From Priapulus caudatus (lineage: Eukaryota; Priapulida; Priapulimorpha; Priapulimorphida; Priapulidae): a DNA stretch of 46,294 nt. Shown here one piece after another: positions 19,427 through 31,575 of this stretch. A model generated the notes under the pieces. That model did no database searches. It worked only from the letters and a program-made list of their open reading frames with translations, and was not told the origin of the DNA. Position numbers and translations under genes: made by a program. The stretch spans positions 157,170-203,463 of the forward strand of contig NW_014577101.1 in NCBI RefSeq assembly GCF_000485595.1, given 5' to 3'. Every line of letters begins with the position of its first letter. Positions within the stretch are counted from its first letter, which is position 1.

Positions 19427-22400
19427 ATGCCATCAGCTCTTCTCCTTCGTCAGTCAAGGAAAAATATGGACAGTGATCCCTATCATCAGGTATTATAAGT
19501 TTTAATGTTAATATACACATGCAAAATCAATGGTAATATTGCTATAAAATGCCACATCTAATTCATTCTGTTACAATGAATAGGTTATAACCAGTGGATG
19601 TGATGTTCTCAATGTTATAAACCAGAAAACTAATTATTGAGATATTGCTGATGTAGTGTTTTATGAAATGCCCATTTGTGTGATGGTTTGAACTGGTTTT
19701 CAGTTGTTTGTACAGCATGGAATCTCAGCAAGTAGCATTCCAGTGCTACAGTTTGACTTTGTGAATGTACAACAACTTGCCCAACTACTAGAGACACCTG
19801 GAAATTGGACTGGTTTGGTCCTGACAAGCCAACACTCTGTGGAAGCGTTAGCCATGGCTGTAGAAAAGTGCAGCGTAGGTGTGAACTTCTATTGGTAATG
19901 TAAATACACCAGTTAAGAATATACACCGATGAATATTGTAATCAAAAAGAATTACTACACAAATACAATTTAACTACAATGATAATTGTAACCCGTGTCT
20001 AACAACAGGGTATTTTGAACATTGTGCATTCATCTCACCTGCACAGAATTCGTTAGGCATCATTGGTGCTCACCTGTAATATAATCGCTCTCAGAAAAGG
20101 ACAAGTTCTCAATTACATGCATACTTATATAGTTGTATACATAGGTTCATGGTAAGCATTAAAAACTGGGTATGTGTATACCTTATAGACAATATTAAAT
20201 TGTGTTAATTTTTATGGTGGGATATCTAATATCATATACATTACAAGAGTAAAGAGTATCTAGTGTTCACTGGGGATGCATGCAATATGAATTATTTAAT
20301 GCAGATTGATTGCTGTATGCAAATTTAAATTGTTTATGATATGCTTATTTTATTTTCTGTGTTCTAAACAGGATTGCAATGTGATTGCTCACTGGAAAGG
20401 CAAACACGTGTTTGTGGTTGGAGAAGCAACCAAGAAAATAGCAGGTGTGTGATGAAAGTTACAGTAACCTAGTGTCTGACCAACTTTAGTTTGCCTTATT
20501 ATCTAAATGGTCTAGGATCAGAAATATATATATATATATATATATAGCGAACGAGCTTGACACTCGCCCGCTCGCCAATGTCGAGTGAAATTAATATCGG
20601 GCGAGTAAAAGCTAAAGCTGACTCGCCCATGTTGGTGTGTAAAAATAATTGTCTAAAACTAAAATCAAATGTTGGTTCCTTACATTATATATCCAAACAT
20701 TGATAAAAAAACAACAGTTCTAGCGATTGTGAAGGGCGGCTATCGCACGGCATCCTCACTCATATTATCAAAGGTTGCCGACAGTCAGCACAGCCTGGCT
20801 GTAAATACGTGCCTGGGGCGGCATATTGATTGATGTGCAAGGGGGGGGGCAGGATTGTTTTAAAGCCGCGTGGGGCATGTTCATTATAGGGGGTGGGCAC
20901 CACTGGGATCAGAGGATGACAGCAAAATTCTTTCCTGGAATTGAGGAAAAAGCTGCAATCGGGAATGACACACAATGAGCGTGCCGGCACGCAAAAATAA
21001 ACGTGAATTTCATTACAATTATCTATGTATATATTGTAATATCAGGAGTGTATTATATCGATATATATCTCTATATATATATATCTATCTGCCTATCTAT
21101 CTATCTACGCCCAAAGATATCTAGTCCCCAAAGATTAAAATACTCAACTCAGAAGTGATATTTTTGTGATGAAGATTGTTTAATAGTGCTGCCGCAGAGT
21201 GCAGGAAATTGCATCTAAGAGGTGTAATTTTCAAAAGAAAATTACGGGGGAGGGCTCCCAGACCCCGCCTAATCAGGGACCCCTTTCCGAACCCATGCAC
21301 CCCCATAGTCTAATTTTTCACTATTGTTTGACAAGCATTTTTGCTTTAAAATTTGGGCAAGTACAGATTCCGTTTGGGTGAGTTAAATTATTGACTCACT
21401 CGCCCAGTTTGGCGAGAGGTTTTTATTTTAAAGCTCTAACACTGTATATATATCTGATATATATATATCAGAAAGAGACCACATGTAAAAACCACATCAA
21501 ACACAAATGAAAAAAGGTCCATCTTTTAGTTTCACAGTGATGAAATTACTTGTCCCGTGTCTGTAAAAGTGGGCAGTTGACATTACTGAATGGTATTGTA
21601 ATAAGTCCCTTGACAGAGTCTGTATTCTATCTAAATTAAAACCATGTTGCAGGGGTAGAAATTAACTTTTGAACAAGGGTGTCCAACGAACTCCCTGCCC
21701 TCAAAAAGAGGGAGTCCGCAGCAAAATGAGGGAGTCTGTAGTCCGAAGTTCAAAATTAAAGATTTGCTGAAAAAATATGGTAATTCGAGTATTTGACTCC
21801 GGACTCGCGTTAATTTTACACCCTGATGTTGTTAGGGTATACTTGCATATGCATGTACTATAGATATATTATATATATTTTTTTAGCATTTTATGTACCA
21901 TTTCTTCAATTGTACTTATACACTGCCTTTCAGAAAGCCGTTTAGGGTTGGCATGTCAGGGAGAGAGCTGTGGCAATGCAAAGTCTTTGGCACGGTTCAT
22001 CATAAATGAGATGGAGGAGTTACCAGCAACTGATGAGGCCAAACCTCTGCTCTTTCCCTGCAGCAGCAGCAGACAAGAGTCTCTGCCAACCATGCTCACT
22101 AATGCAGGTGCAAATAGTATTTAAGCCTTCTGTTAAACGATTCCTAGTTGCATTAGCAAGGCAAAAGGGTTGGAATAGTGCCACTTTGCCCCATAAATCG
22201 ATGGAGAGGACATTTAAGTATGCCATAAGCGAGGATTTCACATGATATTTGCGTCACGTAACTACGTGCGCTCGTTTTGGGGGACCATTTGAACATACCA
22301 TTATCACGAATCTGAAGATAGCAGGCACACGTTTACTGTTCATCCGCTGTTTTACAGCCTATAACATCACAAATTTGTGGTGATTGTTGTGCCGGAGTAA

Positions 22401-25400
22401 TCGGTAAAAAGCCTGCTAATACTAATAGGTGATACCAATTTGTCTACACTTATGCAGTTTGACGACTTATTCGTGACATAGACAATTTAAACTCACTCCA
22501 CCCAATTTTAATATATTTAAGGAATTACTAGTGTGAAGGTTTGGAACTTATAACAAAGAAAGTAATTAGGTATGTGATATGTTGTGGAGGTGGTCGTGGG
22601 GTGTCTTGTAGGTGAGAGAACTTGACTATTATTGTGAGAACCGTGCATTTTCTATCTTTAAAAAACGAATAATTTTGCATGCTCTTTATTTTTAATCTGC
22701 CACAGTGTTATCAAGTTTACCTAATTTCAACAAGTTTTCTAAATGGTTATAATCACCCTAACTAAAGTGTCACTCTTTACTTCACGAATAATTTCAAGAA
22801 AACGAGTAATTGAAACCTCTTGTTAAATCCTTTCGTGGACCTCCGTGCATCATTCTGCGGTGTGTATAAACAGTAGACCTTTCGTTTCATTAAGGAGTCG
22901 GGCTCGAGTGTATAGCTGCATATGAGACGAGGCAGCATGTGGAGGTCACGTCGTCTCTACACACGTTTCACGAGAATCATGTGAGTAATTGTAGCTAATT
23001 GAACCGAATGTAATGAAATAATATTGTCTTTGTATTTACAACCCTTGCAGAGCACTACAGACTAAGTTGGTTTAGAAGCAAACTAAAGACAATTTATATA
23101 TACTAATTGATCATGTTATAGTAATAAGCAACATATAGACATTGAGATAGCATATTACATGCTACTGTTAAAACTGTGGTAAAAGACAAAAGGCAAAGCA
23201 ATGTGTAATTTAGCCATTATGTTCATGGTATTAGTGTGCAGTTCTATCAGTATTGTGTACTAGTAGAGTTCCTAGTATATTGTAATAGTAGACTATGCTT
23301 GGCTCATTGTAACAGCTGTGTGAAATCTTGTCTGTGACCATTGATTTGTAGGGTGTTCCAGACTACATAGTCTTCTTCAGTCCATCAGGTGTCAGTTACA
23401 CACTGGAAACGTTAAAGCGCCTGAATTTCATTCCTTACACAAAGGTAATATGTTAAGAGTTTGAGCTAGTGTAATCAGCAGATTAAAGAGTAATTACGAG
23501 AATGATATTGTGAAAACAAGGATGCCATAGTGTGGGTGCTGCTTAGCTGCTGAACATCAGAGAAAGTCGAGCCACGTTGGAAGTAACTAGTTTTTGCTAA
23601 TAGCCTCGTTCACACGAGACCTCGTATTTATGAAATACGGTATTTGCGAAATACCGAATCTGAGACAAATACGCGACCGAGCGTTCACACGCTGATTCGC
23701 GGCTCTAGAAATGCCGTATTTGCGAGCTACGAGCTGTTTTAGTAACAATCAAGCAAACAATGCAAAATAAACAATGCAGTGTGCACCAACTGCCGATAAA
23801 ATACGTAGACTGGTCCGCGCTCGACCGTTCCACTCGCATTACACTGGAACCATCGAGCGCGGACCAGTCTATAAAATACGCGGCTTCAGAAATACGTTCA
23901 CACGTAGCAAGAAATTCGGTATTTAGCGGTCACACGAGGAAATGCGCGGTCCAAGAGATCTGGTATTTCTCAAGCACGGCAAATTATTCGTGTTCTGGGA
24001 AGCCGCGTATTACAACAAATACCGGATCTGTTCAGATTCCGTATTTCTTGGACCGCGCATTTTGCCTCCTGTAAACGCTAAATACCGAATTTCTTGCTAC
24101 GTGTGAACGCGGCTATTATCTAGCAACAGGTGGCACCACGTTACTATTCGTATTTAAGAATATATGAATAATATAATACCATTCACAACGTATTTTTAAA
24201 AGATTTATCACGTAACGTCGTATGTATGAATTCATTATACTACTAGTCTATGAATAAACATGGTAACCTTCTATATGCTACTATATGAACTTACCAAACA
24301 TAAATCTATCAAGTGCCATTGTGAACTGTTCTTAAATACAGTTATTTGTTCGGACTTAAAACGCGGTAGGTATTCCAACTGTGACTTGCATCACCTAAAT
24401 TATAACTCTAGTGTACGTGCGCAATTCACAGGGCATTCCAGGCACTTCCAGTTGGAAATATACGGGATTTCTTTATCCGACGTGTGAATTTTGTGTGCTC
24501 ATTTATGCAAATGTTGCATCGGCTAAGGTTGGCCAACATGTCAAGGCGCAAGTTGACCAATTGAACTGTCACTCATTACTCTGGCTTATGCGCCTGCTAT
24601 AGATTTACTGCGGTCACTTTGCATAAATTCAGGTCCTGCGATCAAGCTGCCTGATTTCTCAAGAGCATTAACTTTATCTGCAACATTTTCCTAGGTTTAT
24701 ATTGAAATTGATTAAATTACATATAGAAACAATTTAACATGATAAATGTGAGCTTTGATGGAATTTGTTCGCGGAATCCTAAGAGATTTTTGAGACTTGT
24801 CAATGTCGATTTTCCTGAAGATATTGGTATACGACAAATTTATTTATAGACTTTCGATGAGAGTTTGCTAAAAATTCTTTAGTGCTTTCATTTCCTAGTT
24901 TTGCTGTCTAGAACCCTGGATTGCACACAAAACCAACTGAGGATTAGTATATGCTCATAAAAGAAAACATGGCTATCACCTAAAGTGATTACGTCACCGT
25001 AAATAATAATAAAAAAAAAAATTCATTTCCACTTTTTCTCAAAATATAAGTTCACTTTTTATGGTTAAATTGCTGCATTATACTATGCATTATTGTTCGA
25101 TGTGAACATACACTCGTGACTCATACATAGCCCATAGCAAGCAATTAATGTTAGGAACACTAATATCCAATCGTCCTGGTTTTTTGGATTTTTAACTAGT
25201 TGAGAAACAATCTTATCAGGTAAGAATTTGATGATACGTTTAGTCCCGTTAGTTCTAACTTTTAATGTAAAAAAATGGCAACAAAAATTTTACAAATTTT
25301 ACCATAGAAAATTCGTGACGTAGTCGATTTAATTACTAGTAGTTAGCAAGCATATGGTTTACTATTGTCTAGTATCATACGTAACAAAGAGATAGTGAAG

Positions 25401-27061
25401 TAGGACCTTGAAAACTTAATAGCTTTTACATTTGGGAAACTGTGTGTGTCACCTCTTCTTTATCAATTGGTTAATATTTTTATTAAAGTACTAGCTATAA
25501 TGGGAAATTTGGAGTCGAATCGAGTAATAACAAGTTTCTTACTAATCCATTCGATTAGAAATGGGGAGTACTGTCTCATTCTAGACGGTTTTGTGTATAG
25601 GTTCTATTCAAGATTCAAGATGTTTATTTGTGCATAAGTAGTGTATATACAGTGTACAGCGGCAAATAGGAAATATACAAGTCATAGTTAATCTAGTTTA
25701 CAAAGGAAGCACAGGAGTGGCGAAAGAACCCGCAGGTTATCAAAGTCTGCCACCCCTCAAAAGAAAATGTAATACTAATAGTAGGCAGATGGGTCATTAT
25801 TATAATATACTTGGTTGCCACAGTGGATGGTGAGCATGGGAAACCGCAAAAACAAGACAGCGAAAATTATCAAAACATATGAACAATAAAACTGAATAAA
25901 GGTGAACAAGAAACTAAACAAAAATAATGTGACTGACCAATAATGGTATTTCTTTGCTATACCAATCCATCAATACTTGGAAATCTCTACTATAAAGGCA
26001 GTCATTGATGATGCAATTTCCTTTTCTATAATCACATCAGTAGGGCTTGGTTCGCAATGTAATTGCAATTATAATTATCAGGATAGAATAGCTATGCTTA
26101 ATTGTGATTCACATTAGCTTACAAGTGTATAGCAAACGGAGGCTGAAGCATACAGTACTTTCTCAGTGCATCATGTCTCTGCTTCGTGCGTGGCAACGTG
26201 ATTAACTATGTCAAGTCAGTCATAGCAGATATTTGCAGTTGGGCAACTACTATCTAGAATGTGGTTCAGTTTAGACTAAGCTTGTTTCGCATGTTTTTCG
26301 CATCATTTAAAAAAATAGTACCGTAGAGTCGTATATAAGGACACCTCTGTACTACAGATTTCTTTGCTAGCTGTGCAGCTTTCCGTACGCTCGTTATATA
26401 TAACGAGCAGGCATTTAGCTGGCTGCCCTCCAACTGTCCAACTTGCTGACGTCTGGAGTCTTTTTGCGTAATATTTATCTCGGAGGCTCTTTAGCGGAGT
26501 TAAGGAAACTTGGTGTAAACGGGTCAATATATAAATGTATGGTTGAATTCAGAACAGATGGTTCGAGGGAGCGATGGTTTGTGAAGCAGCAGTCCAGTCA
26601 CGGAGATCTAAACGTACTGCTAGAGTATGGCTTTTCTGTGGGGTTTTGCTGAGGAAAGGCCGGCTCCCCATTTCGGTCTGCTTCCCAGAGTTTGTTTAGC
26701 GAAATTACGTCTATGTTTGGGATCTGGATGGCTATCTACAGTGTGATTTCGTCAGTTCTCTCCATGTGAGGAGCTTGAAAACTTCTTTTTAGACCAATAC
26801 CAGTTTCTGTACAAATAGTTTATCAGACATATATAACATAGTCTTACGAGCACGTAAACGATTAAAAGGGTTTATATGCTTTTCATAGTGTAAGGTGAAC
26901 ATTTTTTTGATATTCATATTTTCAATTCGTATTTTGTTCTCATGGTAGTATTGGTGTAGAATTATTGTAGAGATTGAGTTGGAAGTTGGCTAGGTATCTA
27001 TTGTAACGTGAAGTTAATATCTGCCCTAGGTCCCACAACCTTCAAAAACAATGGTGAATAA
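19427..27061 (+). CDS. UROS: uroporphyrinogen-III synthase, 6 firm exons plus an uncertain short last exon
   Basis: This enzyme cyclises hydroxymethylbilane to uroporphyrinogen III in haem synthesis, in the cytosol. Exons: 19427-19489 (MPSALLLRQSRKNMDSDPYH, start fits the family), 19704-19874 (SIPVLQFDF, GLVLTSQHSVEA), 20372-20444 (HVFVVGEATKKIAG), 21934-22107 (GESCGNAKSLARFI, PLLFPCSSSRQESLP), 22895-22980 (GLECIAAYETRQHV), 23352-23444 (GVPDYIVFFSPSGVSYTLET). All join in phase. The family's next exon starts FAAIGPTT; here LISALGPTT appears in the right phase at 27014 after gtgaag, then FKNNGE and a stop at 27059, with AATAAA at 27063. This gives 235 residues, about 30 short of a usual C-terminus. 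Either the end is truncated, or further splicing that I cannot see restores it. Exons 1-6 are secure (about 0.93); exon 7 is about 0.5. Confidence 0.88.
20524..21465. repeat. composite repeat insertion in synthase intron 3
   Basis: Bounded by (TA)n runs at 20524-20546 and about 21445-21470. It contains ACTCGCCC-rich ends (20566-20630 and 21370-21425) in partly inverted arrangement, copy B of the 13955-14225 repeat (20840-21030), an ATATAT/(CTAT)n run (21057-21107) and a block at 21190-21310 that recalls the same family. No intact ORF. Confidence 0.55.
21650..21825. mobile_element. hAT-like MITE with 6-bp target duplication
   Basis: Ends CAGGGGTAGAAATTAAC and the complement of CAGGGTGTAAAATTAAC bound 176 bp. 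ATGTTG lies flush on both sides (21644-21649 and 21826-21831). CAGGG ends with a 5-8-bp duplication are typical of hAT elements. The interior has two GAGGGAGTC direct repeats. It lies in synthase intron 3. Confidence 0.75.
23600..24116. mobile_element. foldback element with nested inverted repeats
   Basis: Ends ATAGCC(T/G)CGTTCACACG (23600-23616 and, inverted, 24100-24116) are flanked by TA. Inside, a second pair (about 23892-23956 and 24045-24110) is inverted around TTCACACGTAGCAAGAAATT. A third hairpin (23807-23824 and 23853-23870, AGACTGGTCCGCGCTCGA) is perfect. Copies of (A)AATACCG and TATTT recur throughout. No coding capacity. Confidence 0.75.
24119..27013. other. long synthase intron 6, no gene seen
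   Basis: If exon 7 at 27014 is right, this is the rest of a 3.57-kb intron. It contains a perfect 20-bp palindrome GCTCGTTATATATAACGAGC (26389-26408). Several short ORFs have no recognisable product. Confidence 0.5.
27014..27061 (+). other. UROS: candidate terminal exon of uroporphyrinogen-III synthase
   Basis: In the required phase 0, this encodes LISALGPTTFKNNGE then a stop. It matches the start of the family's last exon (hydrophobic-x-A-hydrophobic-GPTT), but lacks the later helix and the PTP-type segment. The acceptor (tattgtaacgtgaag) has a poor pyrimidine tract. AATAAA follows 2 bp after the stop. Confidence 0.5.
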
Positions 27062-27068
27062 TAATAAA

Positions 27069-28860
27069 TTTTAGCAGTATATATTATCAGAGAGTATTAA
27101 TTCAGCATGAAATATAGTATCATTGTGTATTTACATTGGCCGTATAAGATTTTGCTGCTGAAATGCGAAATATTTCAGATACATTCACACGGTCAGACTG
27201 AAGCTGATTCAGCAAGATAAACCACGCTGTGAGACCCACAGGTCTGGCTTGCCAGCTTGATTATGAGTTTCCACCTTTCTTGGATCCAGGTGTACTCTTC
27301 TGTGGAAATTATGTCTAACAACTTTCTCACTGACTGTGTACAGCTGCAAAAAAACTCACACCATATGTTCTTTGTTTGGGTTCGGCAAAAAACATGGTCC
27401 GGATATGACGAAGTCTCACAGTCTTTCGTTTCGGTTTTATCAGGCGTGAAAAGTAAATAAGTTGCTTCTTTTGCATTTTTTCTTGCAAGTTTCAGACGTG
27501 AGCACTCGGTCATTCATCTGCAAATTTAAATTCATCGACATTGCCATCACAACAACGTTCGTGATTTAGGGCGTTTTATTAACGTTAAAGTAAATGTCTC
27601 ACAGGTTTTTCCAATTGTAAAATAGCACAATTTGCACACATCGGTCGTTAAAAGTACCGTATCTATAATAGTATCTTCTTTTGCCATTCGATATGGGTAG
27701 GTTGAATCTCGGTCTAGCTAGCTATAAGTGTGTGCGTGCCGGTGTACAATGGTACATAGAATACTCCACCGATTTAAACAGGATACAGTAAAGTAAGTAA
27801 AGTTTTATTAAACCTAAGTAGTGTATATATGAAAGTAACCGATAGCATGTACCTCACCTAACATACATGGCTGCTTGCCTGCATCGCGTATGTTGGTGGC
27901 GTTTCTCCGAGTACAGAAGTTGACAAAAGAAGTAATACATTCTAATCTTGGAATCGACAGAAATGACTAGGATACATTTTGTAGCTGTTTACAATCAATT
28001 GCGTGTAATATTTACTGGCGGCTTTTTCGCATATTGGTCAACTTATGAATGTACGAAAGCTCTGTGTCTGCGTGAGCCAATCACACGAATTTTCATATCA
28101 AGCAGTGCCAACATAAAGTCGGCAGCAGCAGACAGCTGCCTAAACCACGGTTCTTGTGTTTGCAAACCTATTGTCTGGTGGTTTTACCAAGGAGGTTTTT
28201 GCAGCCGGGTAAAGCGCTGAAGGTAGCAATTATTTCAGCAGGACATAACAATTTTTAGAATGGGGGTACAGGGGTTTCAAGATCCGTTTGTGATTCAGTT
28301 ACGTTGGTGTCTTGTGGCCTATTGCTCTGTGTTTAAAACCTACCGATCTAGGTGGAAGAAACGAAAATGTTGAATACAGAAAATTAGAAACTACTAAATT
28401 TAAATTTGATAAAAAAATATAGAAATCCGAAAATAAGCAACTACTTAAGTAACATTGATCTCGTTGGAAGAACCTGTTTCCTGCAAAACGGGTGTTATTT
28501 GAAGGGGCGGTTATTTTGGGGACACCGGAATCGACCTTTATAATTATCTGGAAACCAGGAATACCAGATAATTATTTCGTGATTCAGAAATAGAAGTCAA
28601 CAGGAACCCAGGAAATTAAGCCACAAATTTTTTCCACCGAGAACTGGTAAATGGCATATTTCTTACCTGGGAGACTAGGACTGGACCCCACACCCACGTT
28701 CCCCATCTCTTGTTTGTACTTCGCAAGTATTTTCGTTGTCATTGTGGATTACACGGCGTGCCTAGCTTGTGCATGTCCCACTTTATAGCTAAGTGGCAGT
28801 AGTGAGTAAGTACTGCACGCGGCATTCATTACTTGTGTTGTCGCGTTACACAGAAGGTGC
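27069..28860. other. intergenic, nothing recognised
   Basis: AT-rich. It holds a 12-bp-arm hairpin (28540-28551 with 28564-28575, ATAATTATCTGG) and a 90-codon ORF at 27948-28220 (+) with no family resemblance that I can see. Confidence 0.55.
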
Positions 28861-28872
28861 GAAAGTCTGCTT

Positions 28873-28940
28873 CCACACGCACACACGCACGCACGCGCGC
28901 ACGCACACACACAGGCACGCACGCACAGGCACGCACGCAC
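28873..28940 (+). repeat. (CACG)n/(CA)n microsatellite
   Basis: Mixed CACA and CACG/GCAC units. Confidence 0.9.
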
Positions 28941-29939
28941 TGGAAAAACGGGAGAAGCTTGAGCAGTCATTTTGCTTCGGGTGGGGGCAGAGTTAATTTT
29001 TCAGAGAGAATATTCTCAATGCGCCGATTCATATTAGCACATTAGTGTATATATGCATTTATCTAAAATACCGCATTTTAGGTGCATTTACAGACCTCTT
29101 CGTGCGTATGCGTGATGCTAAATCGAGTTGTTCTATGCCTATAAAAGCTTTACCTCTTAAAGTTACCATAGTATACTCTCGTGGTATAAATCTGTGAGTG
29201 TAAGGATATAATTTTACCGTGTGGCACATTTGTACGAACTTGTGCTTTAATGACAGCTTGCATGTATTTTAGCATAGAGTTATTGGGCGATAAGTGTCAC
29301 GCATGCGTGACTGAAGAAGAAGCAACGATATCGTACATATCGATTTGTTATCTTATATGATTGATCAGCTTTGCTACTGCAGAGTTAAAATATCATCAAT
29401 CACAATATTATTGATGAGTTTTTTGGCGGATAACTGCAGGCAATCCGGCATCCTGTTTTTTAATTCTGTGTCATTCAGCAATTGACGTAAAACAGCCACC
29501 AATTAAATGCAAAATGCGATTGGGATAAAACCGTAATATATGGGTCGTATTCGCTGATCGTGCGAGTAAAGCTGGGTTTCCTAGAAGTCTGTTAATTGTT
29601 TGATGCGACGTTTCATGATCAATTGCTCATTAGAAACCTGTTTTAATCAGTTAATACGCCGTGCATTGTTGCAGTTCCTAAATGCAGCAGTGGCTATGTA
29701 CAGGGAAACTAACATCTGACGTCACACTGACCCGTATTCGTAGATGGCACCAGCGTAGAAAACGCTGGCTCATTTAACAGGCGGAGCTTCTCCTTTCTTC
29801 GAAGCTTTTACGGGGGGTTGCCCCTCTATAGGGTCTCTCTCCGCCGTTATCTTCCTATTATAATTCCAGGAAAACGCATATAATCGCGAGCAATATCTTG
29901 CGCGTATAAGCAGGACGATTAAGATCACTTCTAATTAAA

Positions 29940-30360
29940 TTCCTATTAGTTGTCGGTGGTGACCACCGCGCAGTCGTTGCTCGACAAGCAAAACTTACGA
30001 GCGAACAACAGTCGCGATTTCTCTGTGCACCCGAGAAGTCGCAAAAATCATTTTACCTAATCAACGCTAGTCTCCGGCGGCCGGAAATTTCCACTGCTGT
30101 GAAATTAGCGCAGCTTTCCCTGCATATGTAGTAAGAGACGCGTGCAGATGTCCGCTCGCCCCGCACGATCGCCATCGGGTCTTTTAAACGAATTTTATGC
30201 AAATCCGGCCGAACGGGCGGCCATGGCGAGCGATTTGCACGAGTTATTGCAGTCTATCTGGGCCTCTTGGTCGCGCGACGCACTGATCACTAATCTATGA
30301 ACGCTCGGGCACGATGATAGCATCTACGTCTGACTTCGGGCAGATCAGCCGTAAGTGACA
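29940..30360 (+). promoter_or_regulatory. CpG-rich promoter-like region with candidate first exon
   Basis: This patch is much richer in CpG than its surroundings. It includes a CGGTGGT-G-ACCACCG palindrome (29954-29968), a kappaB-like GGAAATTTCC (30083-30092) and an octamer ATGCAAAT (30197-30204). A well-contexted small ORF follows (GGCCATGGCG, 30223-30300, 25 codons plus stop). Next is an ATG at 30314 reading MIASTSDFGQIS up to a near-consensus donor C|GTAAGT at 30351. This fits a 5' leader with an upstream ORF and a first coding exon, but no next exon was found, so it stays a hypothesis. Confidence 0.3.
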
Positions 30361-31264
30361 GCTTCATTCTGATATTTTCTCTTCATCTCGGCCCTCATCT
30401 GGCATCCTCTGCAAAACCGCTGGCCGTGTCTTAATAAATTAGAGCCCGTTGTTGATGAGGATGATGAGAGAGGGCGCGCGACGGGATGGGGGATGGGGGG
30501 GGGGCGTTCGTTTCTAGCAACAAATGACCTAATTGTCTGCTCGGATATCGGCGTTAGACATTGTTTTTACTCGTGATTGCTGCCGGACCGGCTTCCTGTC
30601 GAGTGCTACTGCGCGCCCACACTGTTTACCCTGTTTTTGTTTGTCTGACCCCCTCGGGCATGGGCCTTCCCCGGTCTAGTGCGTGCCCGCGCGATTTCGA
30701 GACGGACCGCTGACGATAAATCTAACAGTAGTAGCAAAACATCGTAGAGCCGATTGGCGTTTTTCACCTGTAGCAAGCGAGGTCTGCGTCTGAGCGCGGC
30801 TGATCGCTCCCCGTCGCTTGCAGACGAATTTGCGTCGATGCAAATTACGCGCGCGCAAGACGAGCGAAGAGTGAAAGGGTTGTAAATTTATGTCTGCTTT
30901 TCTTAAAAAAAGGTTTTTGGAGCGAGGCTGTGATGCTGCAGCAGTCAGTGCATGGTGTGTTTGATATTGAGAGAGTGTAGTGAAGAGTTGTTTTTGTTGA
31001 TCGTCGTCTCTCGTATGTGGTTCGACATCTTTACGAAATAATGCTTTTCTTCTGTGCGCGCGGTTCTGTCCCATTTAGTAAATGTTCCACGTTTAATAAA
31101 TCCTCTTCTAATCTGCCCGCATGCGTGGGGATTTTTAAGCCGATTTTTTTTATATCGCCCCATCTCTTGCTGTGTTCATATCTGTTATGTGTTGCGATTC
31201 TCCCCTGGTCGTTGCCTTTTCAGCAACACGCCATCTGTATACCCTATCGTGTGACGTACTACGC
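30361..31264. other. CpG-rich unassigned DNA
   Basis: Continues the CpG-rich patch to about 30870; contains a poly-G run (about 30495-30505). ORFs here on both strands show no recognisable family. Confidence 0.4.
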
Positions 31265-31575
31265 AGTGGTGTGTCTTACTGCACCCTATAACTCACTATT
31301 GACTGCTTGTCTTTTACTGCCTATAGTTCACCATTCAAAGCGTGCCCCCTATAGCTATTGCTCACTATTCACTGTTTATTTTGCTACCTGTTACTTACTG
31401 GACACTGGGTGTATAATTACGAATTGTCTATGATTCATTGTACGTCTTACTGCCGTACAACGTTACGGCCGTACCTGCTCCTTAATATTTATTGTGTGCC
31501 TTGATGCATATTGCGTGTTATTCACTGTTAGTCTTACCACCTATTGCTGCTTACTACTGACCGTGAGTGAGTAGG
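31265..31575 (+). repeat. degenerate ~35-45-bp minisatellite
   Basis: Phrases such as TCTTACTGC, CTATAGCTCACTATT-like and TATTCACTGTTA recur about every 35-45 bp with many changes. They keep an apparent ORF open without making it a gene. Confidence 0.45.

Noticed and set aside
24621-24683. GPAI... frame after attcag as the missing synthase exon
   Set aside because: It lacks the hydrophobic lead-in and the GPTT signature in the right phase; the site at 27014 fits better.
27193-27513. 106-codon minus ORF
   Set aside because: No domain, no splice context and no compositional support; likely chance.
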